Below are positions 33,984 to 42,577 of a DNA stretch of 47,191 bases, piece by piece (position 1 is the first letter of the stretch; each line of letters begins with the position of its first letter). Location of the stretch: positions 1 to 47,191 of the forward strand of contig NZ_MASU01000036.1 of the NCBI RefSeq assembly GCF_003202235.1, in the 5' to 3' direction. Both the position numbers and the translations under genes were made by a program. Under the pieces are notes generated by a model, which was not told the origin of the DNA, ran no database searches, and saw only the letters and a program-made list of their open reading frames with translations. This DNA comes from Prauserella flavalba (GTDB lineage: Bacteria > Actinomycetota > Actinomycetes > Mycobacteriales > Pseudonocardiaceae).

Positions 33984-34016
33984 GGCGGTGGCCGGCCGCG
34001 CGTGCCGACCACCGCC
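33984..34016. terminator. Hairpin between esterase and acyl-CoA ligase genes
   Basis: GGCGGTGG (33984-33991) pairs exactly with CCACCGCC (34009-34016); an outer TTGGC/GCCAA adds to it. No U-tract is seen, so it may be an attenuator or a processing point inside the operon rather than a full terminator. Confidence 0.35.
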
Positions 34017-34033
34017 TGCCAAAGGAGAGAGAA

Positions 34034-35590
34034 ATGGCTCAACTGGTTCACGAGTTCGTCGGCTCCTCCGTCCGCCGGTTCGGCCCTCGCCCGGCGCTGG
34101 TGGACGCGCGGGGAACGCTGACCTACCAGGAAATGTGGGATCGCAGCAGGCGGTTGGCCTCGGCGTTGCGCGGGCTGGGCGTCCAGCGGGGCGATCGGGT
34201 GGTCGCCCTCATGCACAACCGCAACGAGTGGGTCGAGGTGGACAACGCGGTCGCCATGATCGGCGCGGTCCGGGGCCGGCTCAACGCCCGTGACTCGGTC
34301 CGGGAGTTCGCCTGGGTGCTGAACGACCTGCGGCCCTCGGTGGTGGTGGCCGGTGAGGAATTCACCGGGCAGATCCAGGGGATCATCGAATCCGGCAAGG
34401 CACCGAGTGCCCGCGTCGTCGGCCTCGGGGACAAGGGTGACTACGAGAAGCTGATCGCCGAGTCGGCACCGTTCGACGCGGAGCCCTTCGGCGACGACGA
34501 GCGGTATCTGATCTTCCACACCTCCGGCACGACGGGCAACTACAAGGGCGCGGTGTACCTGCACCGGCACTGGGTGAACATCTACCGCAACATTCTCGCG
34601 ACGATGATGAACGACGTCGGACCGGATTCCGCGCTACTGCACGTCGGTCCGCTCTCGCATCAGTCCGGCATCCTGACGGTGCCCGCGCTCTACCATGGTG
34701 CGCGCTCGGTGATGATGAGCCATTTCGATCCGGTGGCCTTCTTCGACGTCGTCGAGCGGGAGCGGATCACCCACATGATTCTCGCGCCGGCCATCATCAA
34801 CGCCCTGGCGCATCACCCGCAGGCCCGCAGCCGGGACGTGAGCAGCCTGCGGCGCATCTACTACTCCGGTTCGCCCATCGCGCCCTCGGTGCTCCGGACC
34901 GCGATGGAGGTGTTCGGTCCGATCTTCTTCCAGGGCTACGGATCGACCGAAGGTGGGACGATCTACAACACGATCATGTTCCCGGATGAGCACGTGGACG
35001 CGCTGGAACATCATCCGGAGCGGCTCGCGTCCTGCGGCCGGCCGGCACCGTTCTTCGACGTGAAGATCGCCGGCGACGACGGCCGGGATGTCGGCGTCGG
35101 CGAGATCGGTGAACTGTGGGTCCGGGGCGACGCCGTGTCCGTCGAGTACTGGAATCAACCGGAGGCCACCGCGCAGGCGTATGTGGACGGCTGGTTCCGG
35201 ATGGGAGACCTGGCGACCCGGGACGACGAGGGCTACATCACGATCGTGGACCGCAAGAACGACATGATCATCAGCGGTGGCCTGAACGTGTACCCGCGCG
35301 AGGTCGAAGATGTCATCGCGGCCCATCCAGATGTCAACGAGGTCGCGGTGATCGGCATACCGCACGACAAGTGGGGCGAGGCGGTCCACGCCTGCGTCTC
35401 GCTGCGGCCGGGCGCGTCGTTGACGCTCGAACAGCTCCAGCAGCACTGCCGGGACAGCGGACTCGCGACGTACAAGAAGCCGCTGTCCCTCGAACAGGTC
35501 GAGGAAATCCCGAAGACGGCCGTCGGCAAGGTGTTCCGCCGGGCGTTGCGGGACAAGCACTGGGAGGGGCAGGGCCGCCGGGTCGGCTGA
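34034..35590 (+). CDS. AMP-forming acyl-CoA synthetase/ligase (FadD/AliA-like)
   Basis: 518 residues, ATG 34034 with AGGAGAG upstream. P-loop-like A3 motif HTSGTTGNYKGAVYLH, A5-type GYGSTEGG, A7 GWFRMGDLATRDDEGYI, A8 DRKNDMIISGGLNVYPREVE and catalytic Lys near PKTAVGKVFRRALR. It activates a carboxylic acid to its CoA thioester via an acyl-AMP. It follows the secreted esterase and precedes the MenB/BadI-like crotonase, which fits activation of the acid freed by the esterase. Substrate cannot be predicted from sequence here. Confidence 0.9.
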   Translation: MAQLVHEFVGSSVRRFGPRPALVDARGTLTYQEMWDRSRRLASALRGLGVQRGDRVVALMHNRNEWVEVDNAVAMIGAVRGRLNARDSVREFAWVLNDLRPSVVVAGEEFTGQIQGIIESGKAPSARVVGLGDKGDYEKLIAESAPFDAEPFGDDERYLIFHTSGTTGNYKGAVYLHRHWVNIYRNILATMMNDVGPDSALLHVGPLSHQSGILTVPALYHGARSVMMSHFDPVAFFDVVERERITHMILAPAIINALAHHPQARSRDVSSLRRIYYSGSPIAPSVLRTAMEVFGPIFFQGYGSTEGGTIYNTIMFPDEHVDALEHHPERLASCGRPAPFFDVKIAGDDGRDVGVGEIGELWVRGDAVSVEYWNQPEATAQAYVDGWFRMGDLATRDDEGYITIVDRKNDMIISGGLNVYPREVEDVIAAHPDVNEVAVIGIPHDKWGEAVHACVSLRPGASLTLEQLQQHCRDSGLATYKKPLSLEQVEEIPKTAVGKVFRRALRDKHWEGQGRRVG

Positions 35591-35620
35591 CCGGCCGGCG
35601 AACAGGTAGGAGGACCGCAC

Positions 35621-36421
35621 ATGCCCAGAACCACGGATTTCCAGGACATCCGCTACCAGATCGACGGGCCGGTCGCGGTCGTCACCATCAATCGGCCCGA
35701 GCGGTACAACGCCATGCGGGCCAGGACCGTCGAGGAGTTGGTGCACGCCTTCCGCGCCGCGTGGGCGGATCACGCGGTGCGCTGCGTGATCCTCACCGGT
35801 GCCGGGGGCAAGGCGTTCAGCACCGGCGGAGACGTCAAGCAGCGCGCGGAAACCGGTGACTACGGGCCGAGCGAAAGCGGCCTGTTCGAGCTGGACCACC
35901 TGCACCGGCTGATCCGTGAGCTGCCCAAACCGGTGATCGCGGCGGTGAACGGGCTCGCCATCGGCGGTGGCCACGTCCTGCACGTGCTGTGCGATATCTC
36001 CATCGCCAGCGAGACCGCCCGGTTCGGCCAGGCCGGTCCCCGGGTCGGCTCGTTCGACGCCGGATTCGGCACCAACTACCTGGCCCGGGTGATCGGCGAG
36101 AAACGCGCCAGGGAGATGTGGTTTTTCTGCCGCCAGTACGACGCGGCCACGGCCGAGCGGTGGGGGCTGGTCAATGCGGTGGTGCCACCGGACCAGCTCA
36201 TGCCGGAGGCGATGAACTGGGCGACCGAGGTCGCCAGGATGAGCCCGACGGCCATCAGGTTCCTCAAGCACTCGTTCAACACCGACACCGAACACCAGGC
36301 CGGGGTGGCCAACCTCGCCACAGCCGCACTGGACATGTTCGTCGACACCGCGGAGGGACAGGAGGGCGCCGCGGCGTTCGCCGAGAAACGCAAGCCTGAC
36401 TTCACCCGGTTCTCACTCTGA
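35621..36421 (+). CDS. MenB/BadI-like crotonase
   Basis: 266 residues, GGTAGGAGG upstream of ATG 35621. Residues 108-129 (VNGLAIGGGHVLHVLCDISI...) and 135-153 (FGQAGPRVGSFDAGFGTNYL) match the DHNA-CoA synthase (MenB) and 2-ketocyclohexanecarboxyl-CoA hydrolase (BadI) branch of the crotonases rather than ordinary enoyl-CoA hydratases. No other menaquinone gene is nearby, while acyl-CoA ligase, acyl-CoA dehydrogenase, hydratase and SDR are, so a BadI-like ring-opening hydrolase is more likely. C-terminus FAEKRKPDFTRF is usual for this branch. Last gene of the rightward operon. Confidence 0.82.
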   Translation: MPRTTDFQDIRYQIDGPVAVVTINRPERYNAMRARTVEELVHAFRAAWADHAVRCVILTGAGGKAFSTGGDVKQRAETGDYGPSESGLFELDHLHRLIRELPKPVIAAVNGLAIGGGHVLHVLCDISIASETARFGQAGPRVGSFDAGFGTNYLARVIGEKRAREMWFFCRQYDAATAERWGLVNAVVPPDQLMPEAMNWATEVARMSPTAIRFLKHSFNTDTEHQAGVANLATAALDMFVDTAEGQEGAAAFAEKRKPDFTRFSL

Positions 36422-36721
36422 GCTCGGCCTGGGCCGCCGACGTCGGTCCGGTCATCGACGTGCCGGCAAGCCGTCGGGGACGATGATGACCTTGATGTTG
36501 TTGGGGGAGGCGGTGAACGCCTCAGGCGTTGTCCGCTTGCGTGCCGGTGCCCGGAACATTGACCACCACGGTGCGACCCACCGCCATAGACATGCTGACC
36601 ACGGTCACGGTGAGGCGCGTCCATCGCGTCACGACCACTTGATCGCAGCGTTCGGGCCCTTCGTTGTCCCGGCTGTGCCGCGCACCGCGTACCAGGCGGA
36701 GCGCACGCCGGTCGCGACGAA
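36422..36721. other. Non-coding stretch after the catabolic operon
   Basis: I see no supported gene in these 300 nt. Short frames on either strand lack start, ribosome site and recognisable domains. It marks the change from the catabolic cluster to mobile-element debris. Confidence 0.5.
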
Positions 36722-36913
36722 TCAGGTGCGTTCTTCGGTGTCGGCTGGTGGCAGGCCACGCATTTCGCGGATCTTCGCTTCGATCTCGTCGACCGAGGGA
36801 CCACCCGAGTACCAGGCCGCCTCAGCGGCAAGACGGGGCGGCAGGGCGTCGGGCTCGGCGCAGGCCAAGGCGAAGATGTGTGCGGCTTTCTCGATCGCCT
36901 CGCGATTGATCAT
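36722..36913 (-). CDS. Small hypothetical protein of a tiny-ORF chain
   Basis: 63 residues from ATG 36913, with GGGGAGG about 8 nt upstream. MINREAIEKAAHIFALACAE then PSVDEIEAKIREMRGLPPAD, so mainly helical and acidic. Its ATG overlaps the TGA of the next upstream tiny ORF (ATGA). I do not recognise the family; small coupled ORFs like these are common in actinomycete integrative elements and prophages (inference). Confidence 0.55.
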   Translation of the reverse strand: MINREAIEKAAHIFALACAEPDALPPRLAAEAAWYSGGPSVDEIEAKIREMRGLPPADTEERT

Positions 36914-36978
36914 GACGCGCCCTCCCCGGACTTCTCGCGGCGAGCACGAGCTTGTGCGGCACGCTCCTCGGGGATCAC
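36910..36978 (-). CDS. 22-residue ORF in the same coupled chain
   Basis: VIPEERAAQARARREKSGEG then AS and stop; a very basic, probably helical micro-peptide. The GTG overlaps the stop of the upstream frame (GTGA) and its own stop overlaps the 36913 ATG (ATGA). The double overlap is the main support for it being translated. Confidence 0.4.
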   Translation of the reverse strand: MIPEERAAQARARREKSGEGAS

Positions 36979-37116
36979 CACTGCCCGTTTCGCTTCTGTG
37001 CGTCGTCGGCTGCGAGTTGCGCGCATCGGCGTTCCCAGACGGGACCAAACATGGCCCAGAGGCCGCGGATCTGCTCGTCACTGAAGGGCGGCAACTTGGC
37101 CGCTGTTGCCTTTGCC
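36975..37116 (-). pseudogene. 5'-truncated small ORF cut by IS21
   Basis: The frame reads ...AAKLPPFSDEQIRGLWAMFG then PVWERRCAQLAADDAQKRNG and QW before TGA at 36975. Upstream it meets the TG that begins the IS21 left end, then a stop inside the IS, so the native start was probably lost on insertion (a TTG start at L is a weak alternative). It was the first gene of the tiny-ORF chain. Confidence 0.5.
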
Positions 37117-37122
37117 TGTCAG

Positions 37123-37198
37123 CGCTCACGTATTTCCCCAGCTAGAGCCGGGTTTCGCTCACGTAATTGGGCAGGTGGTGCGCTCACGTAATTCCCCA
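37123..37198. repeat. Three IS21 terminal repeats
   Basis: CGCTCACGTATTTCCCCA (37123-37140), CGCTCACGTAATTGGG (37156-37171) and CGCTCACGTAATTCCCCA (37181-37198). Multiple end repeats are typical of IS21-family ends and act as transposase binding sites. No matching inverted copies are found on the right side, consistent with truncation. Confidence 0.8.
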
Positions 37199-37310
37199 CC
37201 GGGAAGGTGAGCGTGTCGCCGGGCGTGTGAGTCCTCGCAGAGTTGATCATGCTCCTGTTGGCTGTCTGGCAACGGCGGCAGGAGCCGGTGTGGCGAGGAG
37301 AACCTTCAGC

Positions 37311-37929
37311 GTGGTTGACGTGACGGAAATCTTGATCCACTGGCATGCCGGCCGGTCCCAGGCGGAGATCGCGACCAGCCTGGGCGTGGACCGCAAGACG
37401 GTGAAGAAGTACGTGTCCCCGGCCATCGCGGCCGGGCTGGCGCCCGGCGGGGCGGCGAAGCCGCCCCGGGAATGGGAGGCGCTGGTGCGGGAGTGGTTCC
37501 CGCAGCTGGACGACACCCGGTTGCGGCAGACGACCTGGCCGGAGATCGAAACCCACCGGGACTACATTGTGGCGCAGCTGCGGGCCGGGGTCACCAAGGC
37601 GACCATCCACCAGCGGCTGCGCGACGAGCACGGCCTGGCCGCGTCGCTGGCCTCGCTCAAGCGGTTCATCGCCGCGAACCTGCCCGAGGAGTCGATGCGC
37701 GAGCGGGTCACCGTCCTGCGCGATGATCCACCGCCGGGCGAGGAAGCCCAGATCGACTACGGGTTCCTCGGGACCTGGATCGACCCGGTCGGCGGCCAGA
37801 AACGCCGGATCTGGGCGTTCGTGATGGTGCTGGCCTGCTCGCGGCACCTGTTCGTCCGGCCGGTGATCTCGATGAACCAGCAGGTCCTGGACCGAGGCCC
37901 ATGTCGCGGCGTTCGCGTTCTTCGACGGT
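37311..37929 (+). pseudogene. istA: istA transposase, N-terminal part (interrupted)
   Basis: GTG 37311 with GAGGAGAA upstream. HTH: VVDVTEILIHWHAGRSQAEI then ATSLGVDRKTVKKYVSPAIA. The start of the DDE catalytic domain follows: PPPGEEAQIDYGFLGTWIDP, with the first Asp in QIDYG. Near 37881 one extra base shifts the frame after MNQQ; in the shifted frame the sequence continues SWTEAHVAAFAFFDG. It is then broken by the inserted element. The C-terminal part resumes at 40933. Homology across the break (FFDG then VPRRLVPDN) shows that they were one gene. Confidence 0.85.
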
Positions 37930-37996
37930 TATGCGGGTGTCGATACCGCGATCTCGAAGGCGTACCCGCGAGGATGGGTGTCCATCCGGCCGAGGA

Positions 37997-39049
37997 GTGC
38001 GGGTGCCCTGGCAACCGAGTTTGCTGCGCCGTGTCGACGCCGCGGGCCAGCCCGCGGTGTCGCTGGGTCATGCGCTTGTTGACGACTACTTGGCGTTCGT
38101 TGCGGCTCGGGGCCGCCCGAACACGCTGCTGGCGGCGGCCTACGACCTGAAGGTGTTCTTCATGGTCGTGCGGAAGGAGCCGACCGAGGTGGTGACGGCG
38201 GATGTCTTCGCGTTCATCACAGCGCAGCGGGCTCCTCGCCGCGGGTCGAGGGTTGTGCGGTTAGAGGACGGGGAGGCCGGGCTGTCGGCGAGGACGATCA
38301 AGAGGCGGCTCTCCAGCGTGTCAGGGCTGTTCGGCTACCTGATCACACGCGATGACGTCGCGTTGGACCGCAACCCGGTGCCGTCGGGCCTGGCCGGGCG
38401 CCGTCGGGGCACCCGTGGGGCACCGCTGCTACGGACGCCGCGCACCCTGCCGAGAGTGCTGGGCCCGGACGAGGTCGACGCCGTGCTGGGAGTCTTGAAC
38501 ACCCACCGGGACCGGGCGATGGTCTTGGCGATGCTGTTAGGCGGGCTGCGGCGCTGCGAGGTGCTGGCCTTGCGGCTGCCCGACTTGAGGCCGGGCGAGC
38601 GGCGAGTGTTCATCACGGAGGGCAAGGGAGGGCATCAGCGGCTCGTCCCGGTCTCCGCGCGGTTCTTCGCGGCGGTCGGGGAATACCTGGACCGCGAGCG
38701 GCCCGCGGCTGACCACGACCGGCTGTTCGTGGTCCTGCGCGGCCCGACACGCGGCCGGCCGCTGACGGCGGCGGGGCTGGACGAGATCGTCGCCGGCGCG
38801 CGCAAGCGGGCCGGCCTGCCGAAGCTGACCTGCCACCAGCTGCGGCACACTTGCCTGACCCGCCTGAGGGAGGCGGGAATGGCGCTGGAGGCGGTGCAGG
38901 CTCAGGCCGGGCACCGCTCGATCGAGTCGACCCGGATCTACCTCCACCTGGCCAACGCCTGGTTGGTCGAGCAATATCTCAGCGCGTCCGCAGCCATCGA
39001 CGCGGACCTCGCCGAACCGGGATCCATAGCGGCGGAAGGGGAATCCTGA
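37997..39049 (+). CDS. Tyrosine recombinase 1 (TnpA-like)
   Basis: About 350 residues from GTG 37997 (GTG 38003 has better spacing to GAGGA and is an alternative). N-terminal SAM-like core-binding domain: VDDYLAFVAARGRPNTLLAA and SARTIKRRLSSVSGLFGYLI. Catalytic residues are intact: Arg in LLGGLRRCEVLALRL, Lys in GKGGHQRLVPV, box II HQLRHTCLTRLREAGM, His in AQAGHRSIESTRIYLHLAN with the nucleophilic Tyr. The stop shares one base with the next ATG (TGATG). Likely functional as a protein. Confidence 0.85.
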   Translation: MRVPWQPSLLRRVDAAGQPAVSLGHALVDDYLAFVAARGRPNTLLAAAYDLKVFFMVVRKEPTEVVTADVFAFITAQRAPRRGSRVVRLEDGEAGLSARTIKRRLSSVSGLFGYLITRDDVALDRNPVPSGLAGRRRGTRGAPLLRTPRTLPRVLGPDEVDAVLGVLNTHRDRAMVLAMLLGGLRRCEVLALRLPDLRPGERRVFITEGKGGHQRLVPVSARFFAAVGEYLDRERPAADHDRLFVVLRGPTRGRPLTAAGLDEIVAGARKRAGLPKLTCHQLRHTCLTRLREAGMALEAVQAQAGHRSIESTRIYLHLANAWLVEQYLSASAAIDADLAEPGSIAAEGES

Positions 39050-40866
39050 TGCCCCGGCCGCTTCCGCTTGCGCAGCCTGATCTCGTGGCGTCCTATTTGG
39101 AGCATCGGGCCGCCCAGGGCATGGGCACCGACCACAAGGTCCGCTGGGGTGCACGAACGCTGCTGGCGAGGGTGCCCGACCTGGACTCGTTCCGCGGGCT
39201 TCCGCTGGACGAGCAGTTGGCGTTCAACCACGAGACGCACCGATTCATCGGCTAGCTCGCGGTCACCGCCCGGCTGCGCCCGGGAGCGGAGTACTTGGTC
39301 GCACGCCGTCCCAGGCTGGGCATCATCCTGGCGCGAATCGACCCGGAGCTGCACCTTCTGTTCACTGAGACCGCGAGGATGCTGGGCTTCCGCGACCACG
39401 GCGCGAACGCGCAGTTCAACCTTCTGGCGCACCTCGCAGCGCTGGCGGGCAAGCGGGCGCAGGAGCTGGTCCAGGCCGATTGGGACGAGGGACGTCGTCT
39501 GTTGTTGGAGGCCGCGGCGCGGATCCCCAACCGGGGTGTCAAAGAGCTGTCGACGTCGCTGTTCAACCTGGAGGCCACCCTCTTCCACGCCGGGTTGACC
39601 GATTCGCTGCCGCGCCGCCGCAATCCGGACCGGGCCGACATACGCGAGCGGGAGTGGGCGCAGATCCCACCCACGATGGCGGCGACGATGCGGGGTTACG
39701 TGGGGCAGATCGCGACCACGTTGCGGCCGGGGACGGTGAAAAACGCCGAGGCTACGCTGCGGGAGTTCGCGTTGCTGGTCTGCGCCGAGGATCCAGACAC
39801 CACACGGGTCGCCGACCTGCGACGGGCCCACATCGAGCGCTACAAGGCCTGGCTGCTGGAACGCCCCGCCGCTCGAGGCGGTCCCCTGCACCGCCACACA
39901 GTCCGGGACCGGCTGAGCAAGCTGCGGGGGTTCTTCCGCCGGCTGGACGAGTGGGACACCCCGGACCGCCCGGCGCGGCAGTTGGTGTTCGACAGCGACT
40001 TCCCGATCGCCGACGAGCCTCTGCCCCGGTTCCTCGATGACGCTGCCGCCGCGAAGTTGCTGGCCGCGGCCCGCCAGGATCCGGACCCGTTCGCACGGCT
40101 GGCGATCGAAATCCTTGCGCGCACAGGGATGCGCCGATCCGAGATGCTGGGTCTGACGATGGACGCGGTCGTGCTGATCGGCTCGGCCTACTGGCTGCGC
40201 GTCCCGGTCGGCAAGATGCACACCGACCGCTACGTCCCCCTGCACCCACAGCTGAAAGCGCTGATCGACGACTGGCTGGCCCGGCGGCCGGAGGGCCTGC
40301 GCTCCAACCTCCTGTTCACCGACCACGGTCGGCCGGTCAGCGCCTCCCGGATCGAGGCCGCCGTCCGCAACGCCGCCCAGCGAGCCGGTTTGGGCAGGGT
40401 CACACCGCACCAGCTCCGACACACCCTGGCCACCCAGGCCATCAACCGCGGCATGTCCCTGGAGGCCATCGCGGCCTTGCTTGGCCATCGATCTTTGTCC
40501 ATGACGCGCGTTTACGCCCGCATCGCTGACCGCACCGTGGCCGATGAGTACTTCGCCGTCTCCGAGCGCGTCGAGGCCCTCTACGACGCGCCCAAACACC
40601 TACCCGCCGACGCGGAAGGCTCCGAGATGCGCAAACTTCGGGCCGAGGTGCACCGGAGGATGCTCGGCAACGGCTACTGCGCCCGCCCGGTAGAGATGGA
40701 CTGCCACTTCGAATCCATCTGCGAGTCCTGCACCTTCTTCGTCACCACCATCGAGTTCCGCCCCACCCTGGAGCGCCAACGCGATGACGCGGACGCCAAG
40801 GGCCAGGTCGCTCGCAAACAGATCTTCGACGGTCTCATCGCCCGCCTCGACGATCAGGCATCCTGA
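39049..40866 (+). pseudogene. Tyrosine recombinase 2 (TnpB-like) with in-frame amber codon
   Basis: 605 codons from ATG 39049; TAG at 39253-39255 (codon 69) interrupts an otherwise continuous frame (THRFIG-stop-LAVTARLRPGAEYLV), probably TGG to TAG. The rest is intact, with catalytic Arg in ARTGMRRSEMLGLTM, box II HQLRHTLATQAINRGM and LLGHRSLSMTRVYARI carrying His and Tyr. The C-terminus has a Cys cluster, GYCARPVEMDCHFESICESC, as in Tn554 TnpB relatives. Translation could restart at TTG 39295, giving a protein lacking the first 82 residues. Confidence 0.8.
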
Positions 40867-40932
40867 CCCGCAGGCCAAGAAATCCACAGAATCTGAGCCC
40901 GAAGGCTTGACAACGAGACCCGCATATTAGAG

Positions 40933-41966
40933 GGGTGCCGCGCCGGCTGGTGCCGGACAACCTGCGCACCGGCGTCGAACGCACCGACCTCTACGATCCG
41001 AAGATCAACCGCTCCTATGCCGAGCTCGCCGCGCACTACGCGACGCTGGTCGACCCGGCCCGGCGCGGCAAGCCGAAGGACAAACCCCGGGTCGAGCGGC
41101 CGATGCCCTACATCCGGGACAGCTTCTGGCGCGGCCGGGAGTTCACCTCGCTGCAGCAGATGCAGCAGGCCGCGCTGGCCTGGTGCACCACGGTCGCCGG
41201 CCGCCGCTCGTCACGGGCATTGCAGGGCGCCTCACCGCTGAGCGTGTTCGCCGAACGCGAGGCCGCGGCGCTGGCGCCGTTGCCGCGGCGGCCGTTCGAG
41301 CTGGCGACCTGGTCGCGCGGCACCATCGGACCCGACATCCACCTCAAGGTCGGCAAGACGCTCTACTCGGTGCCCTGGCGGCACATGGGCCGCAAGGTCG
41401 ACGCCCGCACCACCGCGGCCACGGTCCAGATCTTCGACAACGGCGAGCTGATCGCCACCCACCCGTTCCAGGCGGTCGGCAAACGTACCGAGCCCGGGCA
41501 CTATCCGCCGGAAAAGGTCGCCTTCCAGCTGCGGAACCCGGACTGGTGTCGCACCCGCGCCACCGAACTCGGCGAGCACGTCGCCGCCATCATCGAGGAC
41601 CTGTTGCAGGTCAACGCGATCTTCCGGCTGCGGGCCGCGCAGAAGATCATCGCGCTGGCCGACACCTACGACCCCGTCCGGCTCGATGCGGCCTGCGCCA
41701 AGGCGACCGCGGTCGGCGACCTGACCCTGCGCACGGTCAAGGGCCTGCTGGCCGCGGGCCTGGAAACCGACCCCGTCGACGACGACACCCGCCCAGGTGA
41801 CGGGGGCGCGGCCGCGTTCCTGCACGGCCCCTCGCGGTTGTTCGTGAACGTCGTGGCCATGCCCACCGCGGACGAAGCGTCCGTCGCGGACACCGCCACC
41901 ACGGACGCCGCTCACCCCGGACCGGGCCAGCCCGGCCGCGGCAGCGATGCGGGGGTGTCCGCGTGA
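40933..41966 (+). pseudogene. istA: istA transposase, C-terminal part
   Basis: Resumes GVPRRLVPDNLRTGVERTDL then YDPKINRSYAELAAHYATLV, the second Asp region of the DDE domain, followed by the Mu-type C-terminal beta-barrel (RGTIGPDIHLKVGKTLYSVP) and the tail RLDAACAKATAVGDLTLRTV. Its 3' end overlaps istB by 4 nt (GTGA). Starting translation at GTG 40935 would give only the C-terminal domain. Confidence 0.85.
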
Positions 41967-42577
41967 TCATCGACGCCGCGCTCGAGCAGGCCCTGCGCAA
42001 GCTCAAGCTGTCCGGGATGCTGCAAACCCTCGACGCTCGCCTGGCCCAGGCCCGCGCCGGCGAACTCGGCCACATCGAGTTCCTGCAGGTCCTCTGCCAC
42101 GACGAGATCGCCCGTCGCGACTCCCAGGCCATCGCCCGGCGGATCAAGGCCGCCGACTTCGAGGAGATCGTCACCATCGAGGAGTTCGACTTCTCCATCA
42201 ACCCGAAGATCCCGGCCGCGCAGATCCGCGACCTCGGCGCGCTGCGCTGGCTGGCCGGAGGCGAGTCGGTGATCCTCTACGGCCCGGTCGGGGTCGGCAA
42301 GACCCACATCGCCCAGGCGCTGGGGCACAACGTCATCCGCCAGGGCGGCGACGTCCGGTTCTTCAAGCTGCGCAAGGTCTTGGCCACCCTGGCCGGCGGG
42401 CACGCCGACAAGACCTGGGAGAAGCGGATGCGGGAGCTGATCAAACCCGCGGTGCTCATCCTGGACGACTTCGGGATGCGGGATCTGACCGCCACCCAGG
42501 CCGACGATCTGTTCGAGCTGATCTCCGAACGGGGCCGGGCCGAACGCTCGTTGGTTCTGACCAGCAACCGTTCGCCG
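41963..42577 (+). pseudogene. istB: istB ATPase, 3'-truncated
   Basis: About 205 codons from GTG 41963. Walker A GPVGVGKTHIAQALGH, Walker B VLILDDFGMRDL, sensor-like SLVLTSNRSP. Normal IstB continues with about 45-50 more residues (QDWYPLF-type ending), lost at about 42577, where the reading frame runs into unrelated sequence. Confidence 0.85.

Larger units (their letters stand above)
37930..40926 (+). mobile_element. Tn554-like element with two tyrosine recombinases inserted in istA
   Basis: About 3.0 kb bounded by an imperfect inverted repeat: TATGCGGGTGTCG (37930-37942) and CGAGACCCGCATA (40914-40926), which match at 12 of 13 positions. It separates two halves of istA. It contains two consecutive tyrosine recombinase genes of about 350 and 605 codons, close in size and order to TnpA (361) and TnpB (630) of Tn554; RIT elements (three recombinases) are the alternative class. 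No third gene or cargo is visible. Confidence 0.75.
37117..42577 (+). mobile_element. IS21-family element, interrupted and right-truncated
   Basis: Left end TGTCAGCGCTCACG at 37117 with three internal end repeats (37123-37198). istA N-part 37311-37929, istA C-part 40933-41966 and istB from 41963. A second element (37930-40926) sits inside istA. istB stops matching after the SNRSP motif at about 42577, where a TPR-regulator fragment begins, so the right end is gone. Such a copy cannot transpose by itself. Confidence 0.85.

Noticed and set aside
34634-36295. 553-codon minus-strand frame opposite the ligase and crotonase genes
   Set aside because: It spans two real genes and their ribosome sites; no recognisable domain.
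36422-36721. Possible gene between the crotonase and the tiny ORFs
   Set aside because: Frames on both strands lack a start with a ribosome site and any recognisable motif; codon-position GC bias is weak.
38938-40599. 553-codon minus-strand frame opposite the second recombinase
   Set aside because: Shadow frame; the plus strand carries the tyrosine-recombinase catalytic motifs.
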